A stretch of 64,000 nt of DNA, taken from assembly GCF_002812985.1 (NCBI RefSeq), contig NZ_PGCP01000003.1, forward strand, positions 295,235-359,234, given 5' to 3'. Source of the DNA: Aeromonas lusitana (GTDB lineage: Bacteria; Pseudomonadota; Gammaproteobacteria; Enterobacterales; Aeromonadaceae). Numbering within the stretch: the stretch's first letter is position 1; each line of letters opens with the position of its first letter. A program made the position numbers and the translations under genes. Below are positions 33,592-47,849 of this stretch, one piece after another. The notes under the pieces were generated by a model. That model saw only the letters and a program-made list of their open reading frames with translations, made no database searches and was not told where the DNA came from.

Positions 33592-34350
33592 TCAACAACT
33601 GTCAGATCTGACAGGCAGTCCGCTATGGAACCTGAACTGCGGATCCGGCGAGCAGATGAGCTCGGCCTCGATGGCGCCGAAGAAGGCCACCCGCTCGCTG
33701 ATGTCCTCCCCCGCATACTGCTCGGCCAGGGCCAGATAGTCCTGGTAGTGGCGCGCCTCGGAGCGCAGCAGGGAGACATAGAAGCGGCCAAGCTCCTCAT
33801 CCAGATGGGGCGCTATCTTGGCAAAGCGCTCGCAGGAGCGCGCTTCTATGTAGGCGCCGATGATCATCTTGTCCACCACGGCTGCCGGCTCATAGGTGCG
33901 CACATGGGTGAGCAGGCTGCGGGCGTAGCGAGAAGCGCTGACCGGGCCGTAGGCTATGCCGCGAGCGGCCATGATTTCCAGCACCTGCTCGAAGTGATGC
34001 AACTCCTCCTGAATGAGCCGTACCATGGGAAACAGCAGGGGGTTGCGCTCGAGCTCGGCAAACACCGTAAGGTCAGCCTCCCCCATGGTGCGCTTGCCCA
34101 GGATCTCCGCCTTCTCCGGGATGGCATCCAGCTCGCGGTAGAACTCGAGTTTGGGCAGCAGGTGACGCTTGCCCTTGGGCAGACAGTAGCGGCGCACCAG
34201 GCTGTGGGCGGTCAGGGCGGCCTTGTTCTCGCAGTTGGCGTGATCGATGAGCAGGGTCGGCAACTGGGCGGGATCGCGCGCCATCTCCACCCACTCATCC
34301 GGGGTTTCACAATGCAGGAACTGGCGAACGGGGGCTAGCAGGTCATCCAT
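33592..34350 (-). CDS. miaE: tRNA 2-methylthio-N6-isopentenyladenosine-37 hydroxylase
   Basis: A non-heme diiron oxygenase that hydroxylates ms2i6A at position 37 of tRNAs reading UNN codons, with molecular oxygen. The 252-residue protein has the ferritin-like ligands expected: Glu in DHANCENKAALTA, EELHHFEQV, EARSCERF and SEARHYQDY. The gene is present in Salmonella and Aeromonas relatives but missing in E. coli K-12. It is a single gene ending at a cluster of three terminator-like repeats. Confidence 0.95.
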   Translation of the reverse strand: MDDLLAPVRQFLHCETPDEWVEMARDPAQLPTLLIDHANCENKAALTAHSLVRRYCLPKGKRHLLPKLEFYRELDAIPEKAEILGKRTMGEADLTVFAELERNPLLFPMVRLIQEELHHFEQVLEIMAARGIAYGPVSASRYARSLLTHVRTYEPAAVVDKMIIGAYIEARSCERFAKIAPHLDEELGRFYVSLLRSEARHYQDYLALAEQYAGEDISERVAFFGAIEAELICSPDPQFRFHSGLPVRSDSC

Positions 34351-34463
34351 CTGAACTCTTGTACTCTCTGGTTGGTATTGATTGGCATAGGTTTATGCGG
34401 CGAGGCTCGCAAAGGGCGCCCATGCTAACGGATCCGGCCCCCACTGCCCACCTCTTGATGGTC

Positions 34464-35474
34464 TCACGCCAGCAGGCGCTTGAGGGAGCCGCGCCGGATA
34501 AGCTTGCCATTGAAGGTGGGCAACGCCTCGGGTTCCCCCTCCTCCACCATGCTGATCAGGCGGCTGATGGTCTCCTGGATCATCTCGGTCACCGGCATCT
34601 TGACGCTGGCCAGGGACGGAATGACGTAAGGGGCCAGGGCGATGTCATCAAACCCCACTACCGAGACCTGCTCTGGCACCGACACCCCAGCCTCGTGCAA
34701 CTGCTTGATGGCACCGATGGCCATGTCGTCGTTGCTGGCGATCAGGGCGCTGAAACTGGCTCCTCGCGTCAGCAGGGTCGAAACGGCGGCCGCGCCGCAG
34801 GCGGGGGTCCACTTGCCGGGGGCGATCAGCGCCTCTTGCACAGGAATGCCGTGGCGGGCCAGGGCCTCACGGTAACCGGCGAGGCGCTCTAGGCCGGTTG
34901 GCGAGTCCGCCGAGCCTGCGATAAAGGCGATCTCGGTGTGGCCCATCTCCACTAGCGTGTCCACCACGGCCGCCGCCGCGACTCGTTGATCCGAGTAGAC
35001 GCAGTGGCTGTGATGGCGCAGCAGCCGGCGGTTGAGCACAATAATGGGCTGGGGATGCTGCTCTATGATCTCGTCCATCTGCTCGACACTGAGGAAACGG
35101 GGATAGATGATGACGCCGTCACAGCGCGAGTCCAGCAGGTACTGGATGGCCTGGCGCTCCTCTTCGGCGCTGTGCTTGCCGTCCGCCAGGATCAGCTGGC
35201 GGCCCCGCGCCTCCGTCATCCGCGCCGCATGGGAGAGCAGTTCGCTGAAATAGACGCCGTGATACAGGGTGTTGGTCACCACCAGTCCCAGGGTCTGGGT
35301 ATTCTTGGTCGCCAGTTGCCTCGCCACCAGGTTGGGGCGGTAACCGCTCTCCTCGATGGCCTGAAACACCCGATCCCGGGTCTCCTGGCTGGTGTAGCCG
35401 TTGCCCGACAACACCCGGGAGACAGTCGCCTTCGACACCCCTGCCCGCCTTGCCACCTCCAGCATGGTCGTCAT
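34464..35474 (-). CDS. ascG: LacI-family repressor (AscG-like)
   Basis: A 336-residue sugar-responsive repressor. The N-terminal helix-turn-helix is MTTMLEVARRAGVSKATVSRVLSGNGYTSQETR and a periplasmic-binding-protein-like ligand domain follows (TQTLGLVVTNTLYHGVYFSELL, VSVVGFDDIALAPYVIPSLASV). It diverges from ascF-ascB, and the shared control region holds a perfect 18-bp palindrome of LacI-family type. By context it represses beta-glucoside use. The symbol rests on similarity and context. Confidence 0.88.
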   Translation of the reverse strand: MTTMLEVARRAGVSKATVSRVLSGNGYTSQETRDRVFQAIEESGYRPNLVARQLATKNTQTLGLVVTNTLYHGVYFSELLSHAARMTEARGRQLILADGKHSAEEERQAIQYLLDSRCDGVIIYPRFLSVEQMDEIIEQHPQPIIVLNRRLLRHHSHCVYSDQRVAAAAVVDTLVEMGHTEIAFIAGSADSPTGLERLAGYREALARHGIPVQEALIAPGKWTPACGAAAVSTLLTRGASFSALIASNDDMAIGAIKQLHEAGVSVPEQVSVVGFDDIALAPYVIPSLASVKMPVTEMIQETISRLISMVEEGEPEALPTFNGKLIRRGSLKRLLA

Positions 35475-35635
35475 CTTGTTTCATCCCTTCATTTCGACGG
35501 GCCGCAGTGTACTGCACGGGACCCGCTTGTGCTAACGGGAATGGGCACAGGCCGCCCCTTTCAGTGATCCCATTCACGGTTCTGCACAATGGTGGTGCGA
35601 CCGCCTTGTCTACAAGTATGAAACTACGCATGCTA

Positions 35636-35653
35636 TGTGGAACCGGTTCCACA
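35636..35653. promoter_or_regulatory. Perfect palindromic operator for the AscG-like repressor
   Basis: TGTGGAACCGGTTCCACA is an exact 18-bp palindrome with the CCGG centre of AscG/GalR-type operators. It lies ~80 bases upstream of ascF. Confidence 0.8.
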
Positions 35654-35731
35654 ATTTTGTTTCATTCCCGTTCTTCTCGTCGTCACCGACGGGGATCGAC
35701 AGGCCCCATTTGGTAAAAAGGATACGACTCG

Positions 35732-37189
35732 ATGTCAAAGAACTATGCGGCCCTGGCCGGCAAGGTCATCACGGCCCTCGGCGGAACCGGCAACATCGTC
35801 GCCGTGACCCACTGCATGACGCGCCTGCGCTTCGTGCTGCAAGACCCCGCCTTGGTAGACAGCTCTGTGCTCAAGGCCACTGCCGGGGTGCTTGGGGTGG
35901 TCAGCAGTGACAACCAGTGCCAGGTGATCATCGGCAACATGGTCTCCCACGCCTATCGCGAGGTGCTTGCCCAACTGCCACAAGGCGCACAGGGAGACAT
36001 GCCAGCGGCCAAGCCAGGTTTCAGCTTCAGGCGCCTCGGGGCCGGTATCCTGGATGCGCTGATCGGCACCATGTCGCCGCTCATCCCGGCCATCATAGGC
36101 GGCTCCATGGTCAAGCTGCTGGCCATGGTGCTCAGCATGAGCGGCCTGGTCGAGGTCACCTCCCCCAGCTACATCATCCTCAACGCCATCGGTGATGGTG
36201 CCTTCTTCTTCCTGCCCCTGATGGTGGCGGCCTCGGCGGCGGTCAAGTTCAAGACCAATGTGTCGCTGGCCATCGCCATCGCCGGCGTGCTGGTGCACCC
36301 GAGCTTCATCGAGCTGATGGCCAGAGCCGCCCAGGGGGAGCAGGTCAGCTTCGCCTATATCCCGGTCACCGCGGTGAAATACACCTACACAGTCATTCCG
36401 GCCCTGGTGATGACCTGGTGCCTCTCCTATATCGAGCGCTGGGTGGACAGGATCACCCCGGCGGTGACCAAGAACTTCTTGAAACCCATGCTGATCGTGC
36501 TCATCGCCGCGCCGCTCGCCATCCTGCTTATCGGCCCCATCGGCATCTGGATTGGCACCGCCATCTCGGGCCTGGTCTACACGGTCCACGACTACCTCGG
36601 CTGGCTGTCGGTGGCCATCATGGGGGCCCTGTGGCCGCTGCTGGTGATGACCGGCATGCACCGGGTGTTCACCCCCACCATCATCCAGACCATCGCCGAG
36701 ACCGGTAAAGAAGGCATGGTGATGCCTTCCGAAATCGGCGCCAACCTCTCCCTCGGCGGCTCTTCCCTGGCGGTCGCCTGGAAGACCCGTAACCCCGAGC
36801 TGCGCCAGACCGCGCTCGCGGCGGCCGCCTCCGCCATCATGGCGGGGATCTCCGAGCCCGCTCTCTATGGCGTGGCCCTGCGCCTGAAGCGGCCGCTCAT
36901 CGCCAGCCTCATCAGCGGCTTCATCTGCGGCGCCGTGGCCGGCATGGCGGGGCTCGCCAGTCACTCCATGGCAGCACCGGGCCTCTTTACCAGCGTGCAG
37001 TTCTTCGATCCGGCCAACCCCATGACCATCGTCTGGGTGTTCGCCGTGATGGCGCTCTCCGTGGTGCTCTCCTTCATCCTGACCCTGCTGATGGGATTTG
37101 AAGACATTCCGGTTGAGAAAGAGCGCCCCAAAACCGCCGCCGAGGAAGCCGCGCCGACACTGCAGATCAAGACAGCCGCCAGCCTGTGA
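35732..37189 (+). CDS. ascF: PTS beta-glucoside-specific EIIBC component
   Basis: Imports and phosphorylates aryl-beta-glucosides such as arbutin, salicin and cellobiose. The 485-residue membrane protein has an N-terminal EIIB domain with the phosphorylation Cys in VAVTHCMTRLRFVLQDP (~residue 28-29), then the EIIC domain with about ten membrane segments (GILDALIGTMSPLIPAIIGGSMVKLL, MAGISEPALYGVALRLKRP). No EIIA domain is attached, so EIIA must come from elsewhere, often Crr. First gene of ascF-ascB, 33 bases between them. Confidence 0.94.
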   Translation: MSKNYAALAGKVITALGGTGNIVAVTHCMTRLRFVLQDPALVDSSVLKATAGVLGVVSSDNQCQVIIGNMVSHAYREVLAQLPQGAQGDMPAAKPGFSFRRLGAGILDALIGTMSPLIPAIIGGSMVKLLAMVLSMSGLVEVTSPSYIILNAIGDGAFFFLPLMVAASAAVKFKTNVSLAIAIAGVLVHPSFIELMARAAQGEQVSFAYIPVTAVKYTYTVIPALVMTWCLSYIERWVDRITPAVTKNFLKPMLIVLIAAPLAILLIGPIGIWIGTAISGLVYTVHDYLGWLSVAIMGALWPLLVMTGMHRVFTPTIIQTIAETGKEGMVMPSEIGANLSLGGSSLAVAWKTRNPELRQTALAAAASAIMAGISEPALYGVALRLKRPLIASLISGFICGAVAGMAGLASHSMAAPGLFTSVQFFDPANPMTIVWVFAVMALSVVLSFILTLLMGFEDIPVEKERPKTAAEEAAPTLQIKTAASL

Positions 37190-37219
37190 ATTTCCATCAC
37201 CTGACATGACAAGAGGTAA

Positions 37220-38653
<1,434 letters not shown>

Positions 38654-38671
38654 CGAGGCGCTGCAAACCAG

Positions 38672-38707
38672 CAAAAAAAGAGGGGGGCTCAGGCCCCCCT
38701 CTTCGTT
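38672..38707. terminator. Terminator between convergent ascB and purF
   Basis: GAGGGGGGC-TCAG-GCCCCCCTC has A7 on its left and TTCGTTT on its right, so it can act on both strands. Confidence 0.85.
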
Positions 38708-38738
38708 TCATCTCATTTCATCGACGGCGAGAAAACGT

Positions 38739-40259
38739 TTAACTGCCTTCGTTAAAAATTTCCAGGTTGCTGGAGCCTTCCTGCCACTCGCGCACGGCCT
38801 TGTTGTCGTCGCTGCGCATGGCGTTGAGGTGATCCAGATAGCCCTGATCCACGTCCGAGGTGACGTAGTGGCCGTTGAACACCGAGGTCTCGAAGTGGCG
38901 CAGCTCGGGGTTGATCTCCCGCACCGCCTCCTCCAGATCTTCCAGATCCTGGAAGATGAGGCCGTCGGCACCGATGAGCGCACACACCTCTTCCACTTCC
39001 CGGCCATGGGCGATCAGCTCGTTGGCAGTGGGCATGTCGATGCCGTAGACGTTGGGGAAGCGAATTTCCGGGGCGGCGGAGGCAAAGTAGACCTTGGCGG
39101 CGCCGGCTTCCCGTGCCATCTGGATGATCTGCTCGGAGGTGGTGCCACGGACGATGGAGTCATCCACCAGCAATACCTTCTTGCCCTTGAACTCGGAGCC
39201 GATGGCGTTGAGCTTGCGGCGCACCGACTTCTTGCGCTGGGTCTGGCCCGGCATGATGAAGGTACGGCCTATGTAACGGTTCTTCACGAAGCCCTGACGG
39301 TACGGCAGGTCCAGGGTGTGGGCGATTTCCAGCGCCACGTCGCAGGAGGTCTCGGGGATGGGGATGACCACATCGATGTCGAGCTCTTCCCACTCGCGGG
39401 CGATCTTCTTGCCCAGCTTGCGACCCATGTTGAGGCGGGCGGCGTAGACGGAGACTTTGTCGATGCAGGAGTCGGGACGCGCGAAGTAGACGTACTCGAA
39501 GATGCAGGAGCTCATCTGCGGGTTTTCGGCGCACTGCTCGGAGAAGAGCTGGCCCTGCTCCGTGATGTAGATGGCCTCCCCCGGTGCGACGTCACGCACG
39601 GTCTCGAAACCGATGGCGTCGAGCGCCACGCTCTCGGAGGCGAGCATGTACTCCACCTGGCCCTGTTCGTCGGCGCGACGACCCAGGATCAGCGGGCGGA
39701 TGCCGTTCGGGTCACGGAAACCGATGAGGCCATGACCTATCACCAGGGTGACCACGGCGTAGGCGCCGCGGATCTGCTGATGGGTCTTGCGCACCGCGGC
39801 GAAGATGTCCGCCGGGGCCAGCGCCATCTTGTCACACAGATCCAACTCGTGGGCCAGCACGTTCAGCAACACTTCGGAGTCCGAGGTGGTGTTGATGTGG
39901 CGGCGGGCCACCTTGAACTGCTGCTCCTTGAGCACCTTGGCGTTGGTGAGGTTGCCGTTATGGGCCAGCACCATGCCGTAGGGAGAGTTGACGTAAAACG
40001 GTTGGGCTTCTGCGGCACTGGAGCTGCCGGCGGTGGGATAGCGGACATGTCCTATGCCGATATTCCCTTTCAGCCGCTGCATGTGACGCACTTCAAACAC
40101 ATCCTTCACCAGGCCGTTGGCCTTGCGTTGCCGGAAGTTTCCACTGTCAATGGTCACGATCCCGGCGGCATCCTGTCCCCTGTGCTGCAACACCGTCAAG
40201 GCGTCGTAGAGGGCCTGATTGACGGGGGTGGTGCCAACTATACCGACAATACCACACAT
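38739..40259 (-). CDS. purF: Amidophosphoribosyltransferase
   Basis: Commits PRPP to purine synthesis by making phosphoribosylamine from PRPP and glutamine. The 506-residue protein starts with the N-terminal nucleophile Cys (MCGIVGIVG). It has the Ntn glutaminase domain ([11 protein letters not shown]) and a type I phosphoribosyltransferase domain with the PRPP loop [13 protein letters not shown]. It lies 18 bases downstream of cvpA, as in enteric bacteria. Confidence 0.98.
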   Translation of the reverse strand: MCGIVGIVGTTPVNQALYDALTVLQHRGQDAAGIVTIDSGNFRQRKANGLVKDVFEVRHMQRLKGNIGIGHVRYPTAGSSSAAEAQPFYVNSPYGMVLAHNGNLTNAKVLKEQQFKVARRHINTTSDSEVLLNVLAHELDLCDKMALAPADIFAAVRKTHQQIRGAYAVVTLVIGHGLIGFRDPNGIRPLILGRRADEQGQVEYMLASESVALDAIGFETVRDVAPGEAIYITEQGQLFSEQCAENPQMSSCIFEYVYFARPDSCIDKVSVYAARLNMGRKLGKKIAREWEELDIDVVIPIPETSCDVALEIAHTLDLPYRQGFVKNRYIGRTFIMPGQTQRKKSVRRKLNAIGSEFKGKKVLLVDDSIVRGTTSEQIIQMAREAGAAKVYFASAAPEIRFPNVYGIDMPTANELIAHGREVEEVCALIGADGLIFQDLEDLEEAVREINPELRHFETSVFNGHYVTSDVDQGYLDHLNAMRSDDNKAVREWQEGSSNLEIFNEGS

Positions 40260-40277
40260 GTCTTTGCTACCTCGAAG

Positions 40278-40769
40278 TCACTGTACCGGTTGAATGAAAC
40301 TAGATGAGCTCTGTATGAACCCGAAAAACCACTGGATCACCGGCTTGAACTCGGGAACCAGCTTGGACGCCGCCCACCAGTCGCTCTGGGAGAGACTGGT
40401 GAAGGTATCCATAAAAAACAGCAGGGCACTGACGATCAGTACCCCGCGAATGGCGCCAAAACAGATGCCGAGCACCCGATCCGTCCCGGACAGGCCGGTC
40501 TTGTCGACCAAGAGCCCCACCACATAGTTCACCACGCTGCCGAGGATCAGGGTCGCCACGAACAGGGCGGCGATGGCCAGGCCGTTGCGTACCAGGGCGT
40601 CGGAGAAGGAGGTGAAGTAAACGGCGAGATCGGGATAGAAATGGCTGGCGATGAAGAAGGCAATAAACCAGGTGACGAGGGACATGGCCTCCTTGACGAA
40701 GCCGCGCACCAGGCTGATGAGGGCGGAAAAACCGATGATGCCGATGATGGCGTAATCAATCCAGACCAT
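40278..40769 (-). CDS. cvpA: Colicin V production protein family
   Basis: A 163-residue inner-membrane protein with four predicted membrane segments ([77 protein letters not shown]). It is needed for colicin V export in E. coli and linked to envelope homeostasis. First gene of cvpA-purF, with a PurR-like box upstream. Confidence 0.94.
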   Translation of the reverse strand: MVWIDYAIIGIIGFSALISLVRGFVKEAMSLVTWFIAFFIASHFYPDLAVYFTSFSDALVRNGLAIAALFVATLILGSVVNYVVGLLVDKTGLSGTDRVLGICFGAIRGVLIVSALLFFMDTFTSLSQSDWWAASKLVPEFKPVIQWFFGFIQSSSSFIQPVQ

Positions 40770-40805
40770 AGAAACGGGTGTCCTGCGAAATTGCGGCGCA
40801 GTCTA

Positions 40806-40821
40806 ACAAAAACGATTGCGC
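40806..40821 (-). promoter_or_regulatory. PurR box upstream of cvpA-purF
   Basis: On the minus strand GCGCAATCGTTTTTGT matches the PurR consensus ACGCAAACGTTTTCGT at 13 of 16 positions. A weaker second match (about 10 of 16) lies at 40883-40898. Confidence 0.75.
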
Positions 40822-40911
40822 AATGCTTGATAAAATTGTGTTAAAGGTTCAATGCGGCGCCGATGGAGACTGGTTTTCTCCTTCAAAAACGATTGAACGG
40901 CGCCCAAATGC

Positions 40912-40940
40912 ACAACGCCATGGCACTGCCATGGCGTTGT
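40912..40940 (-). terminator. Hairpin downstream of serS
   Basis: ACAACGCCATGGC-ACT-GCCATGGCGTTGT is a perfect 13-bp stem just past the serS stop. No long T-run follows, only GCATTTGGG on the minus strand. Confidence 0.6.
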
Positions 40941-40956
40941 CGTTACCCCTGTCGGC

Positions 40957-42556
<1,600 letters not shown>

Positions 42557-43894
42557 TTATTTGTCCCGCCGTTTCGGGCTTTGACTATCCAGTTCACGCA
42601 GATAATCGAGTTTCTGGCCGATTTGCTTCTCCAGACCCCGGTCGGTGGGCTGGTAGTAGTGCTTGCCGGCAAGCTCGGGGGGGAAGTAGCTCTCGCCGGC
42701 GGCGTAGGCGCCGGGCTCGTCGTGAGCGTAGCGGTACTCGGCGCCGTAGCCGAGCTCGCTCATCAACTTGGTCGGGGCGTTGCGAAGGTGGGGTGGCACC
42801 TCGAAGTCCGGCAGGTTTTTGGCGTCATTGAGCGCCGCTTTCCAGGCGGTGTAGACCGCATTGCTCTTGGGCGCGCAGGCGAGGTAGACGATGGCCTGGG
42901 CGATGGCCCGCTCCCCTTCCGCCGGACCGATGCGGTGGAAGCAGTCCCAGGCTGACAGCGCCACCTGCATGGCGCGGGGATCCGCGTTGCCCACGTCTTC
43001 CGAGGCGATGGCCAGCAGCCGGCGCGCGATATAGAGGGGATCGCAGCCTGCGCTCACCATGCGGGCATACCAGTAGAGGGCCGCATCCGGCGCAGAGCCA
43101 CGGATGGACTTGTGCACCGCCGAGATGAGGTCGTAGAAGTGATCGCCCCCCTTATCGAAACGGGCCACATGCTCCCCCACCACCGCGGCCAGCAGGGCAC
43201 TGTCGATAAGACGCTGACCCTTGCCGTCGGCCTCGGCCATGTCGGCCAAGAGCTCCAGATAATTGAGGGACTTGCGGCCATCGCCATCCACGGCCTTGGC
43301 CAGGGCTTCCTTCACCCCGGGGGCGAAACATAAAGTCGGATCATTGAGGCCACGAGCATCGGTCATGGCCTGATCGATCATGGCGAGGATCTCCTCCTCT
43401 TCCAGCCGTTTGAGCAGATAGACCCGGGCCCGGGAGAGCAGTGCGTTGTTGAGCTCGAACGAGGGGTTTTCGGTGGTGGCGCCGATGAAGGTGATGGTGC
43501 CGTCTTCGATGTGGGGCAGGAACACATCCTGCTGGCTCTTGTTGAAACGGTGCACCTCGTCCACGAACAGGATGGTGCGCACCCCGCGCCAGCTGTTCTC
43601 TTTCGCCTTATCGATGGCGGCGCGGATCTCCTTGATGCCAGAGGTGACCGCAGAGAGCCGCTCCACCTCGGCCTGGCAGTAGTGCGCCATCAGCTCTGCG
43701 AGGGTAGTCTTGCCGGTACCCGGCGGCCCCCACAGGATCATGGAGTGGCAATGACCCGCCAGTATGGCTTTGCGCAGGGGCTTGTCCGCCCCCAGGATAT
43801 GCTGCTGACCTATGTACTGGTCGAGATTTTGCGGCCGCATGCGGGCTGCCAGCGGCCGAAAGTCCGACGAAAAGTCCAGGGATAAGTTGCTCAT
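42557..43894 (-). CDS. rarA: Replication-associated recombination protein A
   Basis: An AAA+ ATPase of the RarA/MgsA (WRNIP1) family that acts at stalled replication forks and interacts with SSB. The 445-residue protein has Walker [16 protein letters not shown], Walker [17 protein letters not shown], sensor 1 [14 protein letters not shown] and the C-terminal tetramerisation domain ending in RRDK. The start at 43894 ([16 protein letters not shown]) fits the family; 14 upstream codons are rejected. Confidence 0.96.
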   Translation of the reverse strand: MSNLSLDFSSDFRPLAARMRPQNLDQYIGQQHILGADKPLRKAILAGHCHSMILWGPPGTGKTTLAELMAHYCQAEVERLSAVTSGIKEIRAAIDKAKENSWRGVRTILFVDEVHRFNKSQQDVFLPHIEDGTITFIGATTENPSFELNNALLSRARVYLLKRLEEEEILAMIDQAMTDARGLNDPTLCFAPGVKEALAKAVDGDGRKSLNYLELLADMAEADGKGQRLIDSALLAAVVGEHVARFDKGGDHFYDLISAVHKSIRGSAPDAALYWYARMVSAGCDPLYIARRLLAIASEDVGNADPRAMQVALSAWDCFHRIGPAEGERAIAQAIVYLACAPKSNAVYTAWKAALNDAKNLPDFEVPPHLRNAPTKLMSELGYGAEYRYAHDEPGAYAAGESYFPPELAGKHYYQPTDRGLEKQIGQKLDYLRELDSQSPKRRDK

Positions 43895-43976
43895 CAGGGT
43901 TGCTCGTCCAAGAGAGAGCAGACCGCCAGCGGGCAAGCGTGCGATGACGCGCCGAGTGGCGGCCTGCCCCTGCTCA

Positions 43977-44588
43977 TCAGCGTTGGTCGTCCAGCGTGAC
44001 CCCCTTGGGGATCTTGAACACGAATTCGTTGCCCTTGAGCACCGGCTTGCGGTTGAAGCTGCTCAGGGTGAACTCGCTCCACTGGCCCTGGGCCTCTTTC
44101 ACATCGAAGCGGCTGATGTTGTTCTGCCTATCGAAAGTGATGCGGAAGGAGGCGATCAGTTCGCTCGGGTCGCGGCTGGTGACGGTATAGACGTCCCCTT
44201 CCTGGGTCACGTCATAGTTCTTCCAGAGCGCGTTGTCGTTGCCGGCGATCAGCACGAAGGGGGTGTTGAGCACGGCGTCTTTGAGCTTGAGGGCGGTGAC
44301 CTGCTCGACGAAGGGGTCGTAGACCCAGACATCCTTGCCGTCGGCCACGATCAGGCTCTCGTCCGGGGTGGTGGTGTGCCAGTTGAAGCGGTTTGGCCGC
44401 TGTACCAGCAGATCCCCGCCGGCCCGTTGCAGCTCCTTGCCCTTGCTGTCATAGACCACCTGGGCAAACTTGGCGGAGAAGAGGCTCACGCCCGCCAGCT
44501 TCTGCTTGAGATCGCTGGCCGTATCGGCCCACACCTGGCTACTGGCCAGCAGCAGTACAGAACCCATCAATAATGCTTTTTTCATCAC
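43977..44588 (-). CDS. lolA: Outer-membrane lipoprotein carrier protein LolA
   Basis: Periplasmic chaperone that carries lipoproteins from LolCDE to LolB. The 203-residue protein has a signal peptide ending [15 protein letters not shown] and the LolA fold motifs [34 protein letters not shown] and [12 protein letters not shown]. It sits between ftsK and rarA, as in enteric bacteria. Confidence 0.97.
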   Translation of the reverse strand: MMKKALLMGSVLLLASSQVWADTASDLKQKLAGVSLFSAKFAQVVYDSKGKELQRAGGDLLVQRPNRFNWHTTTPDESLIVADGKDVWVYDPFVEQVTALKLKDAVLNTPFVLIAGNDNALWKNYDVTQEGDVYTVTSRDPSELIASFRITFDRQNNISRFDVKEAQGQWSEFTLSSFNRKPVLKGNEFVFKIPKGVTLDDQR

Positions 44589-44654
44589 GATTCCCGTTGA
44601 AGAGGGTCAGATAAAAGGCCATGTCCGCAGACATGGCCAGGATGATATGAAGGC

Positions 44655-47183
44655 TTAATCACGTACCGGTGGCGGGGCCAGCACGTCGCGCTGACCGTTG
44701 CCGCCAGGGGAGCTGACGATGCCCTGGTTTTCCATCTGCTCGATGAGACGAGCCGCCCGGTTGTAGCCGATCTTGAACTTGCGCTGCACGCTGGAGGTGG
44801 AGCCACGGCGCGATTCCACCACGAAGGCTACCGCTTCGTCGAACAACGGGTCGAGCTCCTCGTCGCCGCTGCTGCCGTAGTCGCCACCGCCGCCCTCGCC
44901 GTCCGATTCACCGGAGAGGATCTCGTCGATGTAATCCGGCTCCCCGCGCAGTTTCCAGTCCGCCACCACCTTGTGTACCTCGTGGTCATCGACGAAGGCG
45001 CCGTGCACCCGGGTCGGATTGGAGGTGCCCGCCGGCATGTAGAGCATGTCACCCATGCCGAGCAGGGATTCGGCGCCGCCCTGATCCAAGATGGTGCGCG
45101 AATCTATCTTGCTCGACACCTGGAACGAGATCCGGGTCGGGATGTTGGCCTTGATGAGGCCGGTGATGACATCCACCGACGGACGCTGGGTCGCGAGGAT
45201 AAGGTGAATACCGGCGGCCCGCGCCTTCTGGGCGATACGGGCGATGAGCTCTTCCACCTTCTTGCCGACGATCATCATCATGTCGGCGAACTCGTCCACC
45301 ACCACGACGATGTGCGGCAGCTTCTCAAGCTCGGGCGGCATCTGATCCATGGAATCGCCCGGGCGCCACAAGGGATCCCGCAGGGGCTCACCTTCGGCGG
45401 CCGCGGCCAGCACCTTGTCGTTGTAACCCTTGAGGTTACGCACCCCGACCGCCGACATCAGCTTGTAGCGGCGTTCCATCTCGCCGACGCACCAGCGCAG
45501 GGCGTTGGCCGCGTCCTTCATGTCGGTCACGACTTCGGTCAGCAGATGGGGGATCCCCTCATAGACCGACAGCTCCAGCATCTTGGGGTCGATCATGATG
45601 AACCGCAGATCTTCCGGGGAAGACTTGTAGAGCATGGAGATGATCATGGTGTTCACCCCCACCGACTTGCCCGAGCCCGTGGTACCGGCCACCAGCAGGT
45701 GCGGCATCTTGGCGAGGTTCACCACCACGGGTTCCCCGGCGATGTCCTGGCCCAGCCCCATGGTGAGGGGGTTGCGGCTCTCGGTGAAGGCTTCGCAATC
45801 CAGGGTCTCGCGCAGGTAAACGGTCTGGCGCACCCGGTTGGGCAACTCTATGCCGACGAAGGTCTTGCCCGGGATGACTTCCACCACCCGCACGCTGCTG
45901 GCAGACAGAGAACGTGCCAGATCTCGTGACAGGTTGGTTATCTTGCTCGCCTTCATGCCAGGGGCGAGATCCAGCTCGAAGCGGGTGATGACGGGGCCTG
46001 GATAGACGCCGACCACCTTGGCCTGCACGTTGTAATCGGCGAGCTTGGCTTCCACCAGCCGGCCCATGCGCTCCAGCTCGTCCTTGCTCATCATCTGGGT
46101 CTTGGCAGGGGGACGGTCCAGCAGTTCCAGGCTCGGCAAGGGTGCCATGTTGGGCTGCGGGCGACGCTTGGCCTTGGGTGCCACGGCCACGGGTGCGGAG
46201 GGTTCATCCTCACCGTCCGCCCAGGGCAGGTCGAGATCGTCTTCGTCCTCGTTTGCCATGACCTGTTGCGGACGCGCTTTGGCGGCGCGCTTGGCCTTGG
46301 GTGCGGGGGCCTCGTCCTCGTCATCATCAAACTGCGGATCGAACTGGAAGGTATCTTCGTCCAGCTCCGGCAGCCATTGGTCAGATTTTGTCTTTTGCGC
46401 CTTGCCACCAGCCTTGGGCTTGGGGTTGCGCGTCCAGCTGCTGTGCGGTTCGTCCTCTTCGTCATCCAGATCGATGGCGCCCACGCCCCCTTCCAGCAAG
46501 GGATCCGGTCCCTCCATGCGAGGCTGACGCCAGCCACCGGTCAGCCAGCGACCCAGGGTGGTGGGGAAGTGATAGATGGCGCTGACGCTGCCGGTACAGC
46601 TGGCACCGATGCGCTCGACGATAGTGAGCCAGGACCAGCCGGTGAACAGGGTAATGCCGGTGGCCACGAAGCAGAGCAGCATCAGGTTGGCACCGACGCC
46701 GCCAAAGAGCGGTACCACGGCGGAGGCGATGACATCCCCCACCAGGCCGCCGGCGGAGAAGTTCTGCAAGTCGTTGAAATTCATGCTGGCGATGGCGGAC
46801 ATGCCGAGCACGGTCAGCACGAACCCTATGATGCGCACCGACAGGGTCAGATAATCCACCTCCAGCAGCTTGCTCGGACGCCAAAACAGGCTCCAGCCAA
46901 GCAGCACCACCAGGGGCGGAACCAGATAAGAGAAGGCACCAAAGGTGAACATGGTGATATCGGCGAGCCAGGCACCGGCGCTACCTGCCAGGTTCTTCAC
47001 CTCCCCCTGCCAGGAGGTCTGGGACCAACCGGGATCGGCGGGGTGATAGGTCAACAGGGCAAGCAAGAGATAGGCAGCCATCAGGGTGATGGCGATCAAG
47101 ACGGCCTCGAAGATCCGTTGTGTACCTGATAAAGGAGTAAACAGCTTTTTATCGGCCAAACTCCGGCTCCTTTCTGAAAACAT
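44655..47183 (-). CDS. ftsK: DNA translocase FtsK
   Basis: Couples division to chromosome dimer resolution by pumping DNA toward XerCD-dif. The 842-residue form has four N-terminal membrane segments (~20-195), a short acidic linker (~200-360) and the motor with Walker [13 protein letters not shown] and Walker [14 protein letters not shown]. The C-terminal gamma winged-helix domain is [30 protein letters not shown]. The linker is much shorter than in E. coli (1329 residues total). The start at 47183 ([13 protein letters not shown]) is preferred; the ATG 14 codons earlier is possible. Confidence 0.95.
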   Translation of the reverse strand: MFSERSRSLADKKLFTPLSGTQRIFEAVLIAITLMAAYLLLALLTYHPADPGWSQTSWQGEVKNLAGSAGAWLADITMFTFGAFSYLVPPLVVLLGWSLFWRPSKLLEVDYLTLSVRIIGFVLTVLGMSAIASMNFNDLQNFSAGGLVGDVIASAVVPLFGGVGANLMLLCFVATGITLFTGWSWLTIVERIGASCTGSVSAIYHFPTTLGRWLTGGWRQPRMEGPDPLLEGGVGAIDLDDEEDEPHSSWTRNPKPKAGGKAQKTKSDQWLPELDEDTFQFDPQFDDDEDEAPAPKAKRAAKARPQQVMANEDEDDLDLPWADGEDEPSAPVAVAPKAKRRPQPNMAPLPSLELLDRPPAKTQMMSKDELERMGRLVEAKLADYNVQAKVVGVYPGPVITRFELDLAPGMKASKITNLSRDLARSLSASSVRVVEVIPGKTFVGIELPNRVRQTVYLRETLDCEAFTESRNPLTMGLGQDIAGEPVVVNLAKMPHLLVAGTTGSGKSVGVNTMIISMLYKSSPEDLRFIMIDPKMLELSVYEGIPHLLTEVVTDMKDAANALRWCVGEMERRYKLMSAVGVRNLKGYNDKVLAAAAEGEPLRDPLWRPGDSMDQMPPELEKLPHIVVVVDEFADMMMIVGKKVEELIARIAQKARAAGIHLILATQRPSVDVITGLIKANIPTRISFQVSSKIDSRTILDQGGAESLLGMGDMLYMPAGTSNPTRVHGAFVDDHEVHKVVADWKLRGEPDYIDEILSGESDGEGGGGDYGSSGDEELDPLFDEAVAFVVESRRGSTSSVQRKFKIGYNRAARLIEQMENQGIVSSPGGNGQRDVLAPPPVRD

Positions 47184-47280
47184 GTAATGCGGGGATAGGG
47201 GGCCTAGTATCCCTGAAAAGCCCACCGATTGTCAGCCTGTGCCTGAGGGCGGGGCCATGTTTACGACCAGGCTGATAAGA

Positions 47281-47309
47281 AGAAACGAGCGGACCAGCCG
47301 CTCGTTTCT
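47281..47309. terminator. Terminator after lrp
   Basis: AGAAACGAGCGG-ACCAG-CCGCTCGTTTCT, a 12-bp perfect stem in the lrp-ftsK gap. The A/T ends let it act on either strand. Confidence 0.65.
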
Positions 47310-47357
47310 GACTATCGTGACTCGTCATTGAACTTGCAAGTCACAGCATAACCCGGC

Positions 47358-47849
47358 TTAACGGGTGCTGATTACCAGACGACTACTCTGTTTGACTTCT
47401 TCCATCACCACATAGGTGCGAGTGTCATTGACGCCGGGCAGACGCAGCAGGGTTTCCCCCAGCAAGCGGCGGTAGGCCGACATGTCGCTCACACGGGTCT
47501 TGAGCAGATAGTCAAAATCGCCGGAGACCAGATGGCACTCCTGGATCTCTTCGAGTACCTGAACAGCCTTGTTGAACTGCTCAAATACGTCGGGAGCGCC
47601 GCGATTCAGGGTAATTTCCACGAATACCAGCAGGGACGCGTCAAGATAATGAGGGTTCAGAATAGCGGCATATCCTTCGATATAACCTTGTCGCTCGAGG
47701 CGACGAACCCGTTCAAGACACGGTGTAGGACTCAGGCCAACTCGTTTGGACAACTCAACATTCGAAATCCTGCCGTCCTTTTGCAGTTCGTTCAAAATGT
47801 TGCGGTCAATCCTGTCCAAATCCTTCAGCCGACTCTTAGCTTCCATCAT
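47358..47849 (-). CDS. lrp: Leucine-responsive regulatory protein
   Basis: A global regulator of amino-acid metabolism. The 163-residue protein is almost identical to enteric Lrp: helix-turn-helix IDRNILNELQKDGRISNVELSKRVGLSPTPCLERVRRLERQG and the C-terminal RAM domain (LLVFVEITLNRGAPDVFEQFNKAV, GDFDYLLKTRVSDMSAYRRLLGETLLRLPGV). It diverges from the alanine dehydrogenase gene, so alanine-responsive control of ald by Lrp is likely but inferred. Confidence 0.98.
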   Translation of the reverse strand: MMEAKSRLKDLDRIDRNILNELQKDGRISNVELSKRVGLSPTPCLERVRRLERQGYIEGYAAILNPHYLDASLLVFVEITLNRGAPDVFEQFNKAVQVLEEIQECHLVSGDFDYLLKTRVSDMSAYRRLLGETLLRLPGVNDTRTYVVMEEVKQSSRLVISTR

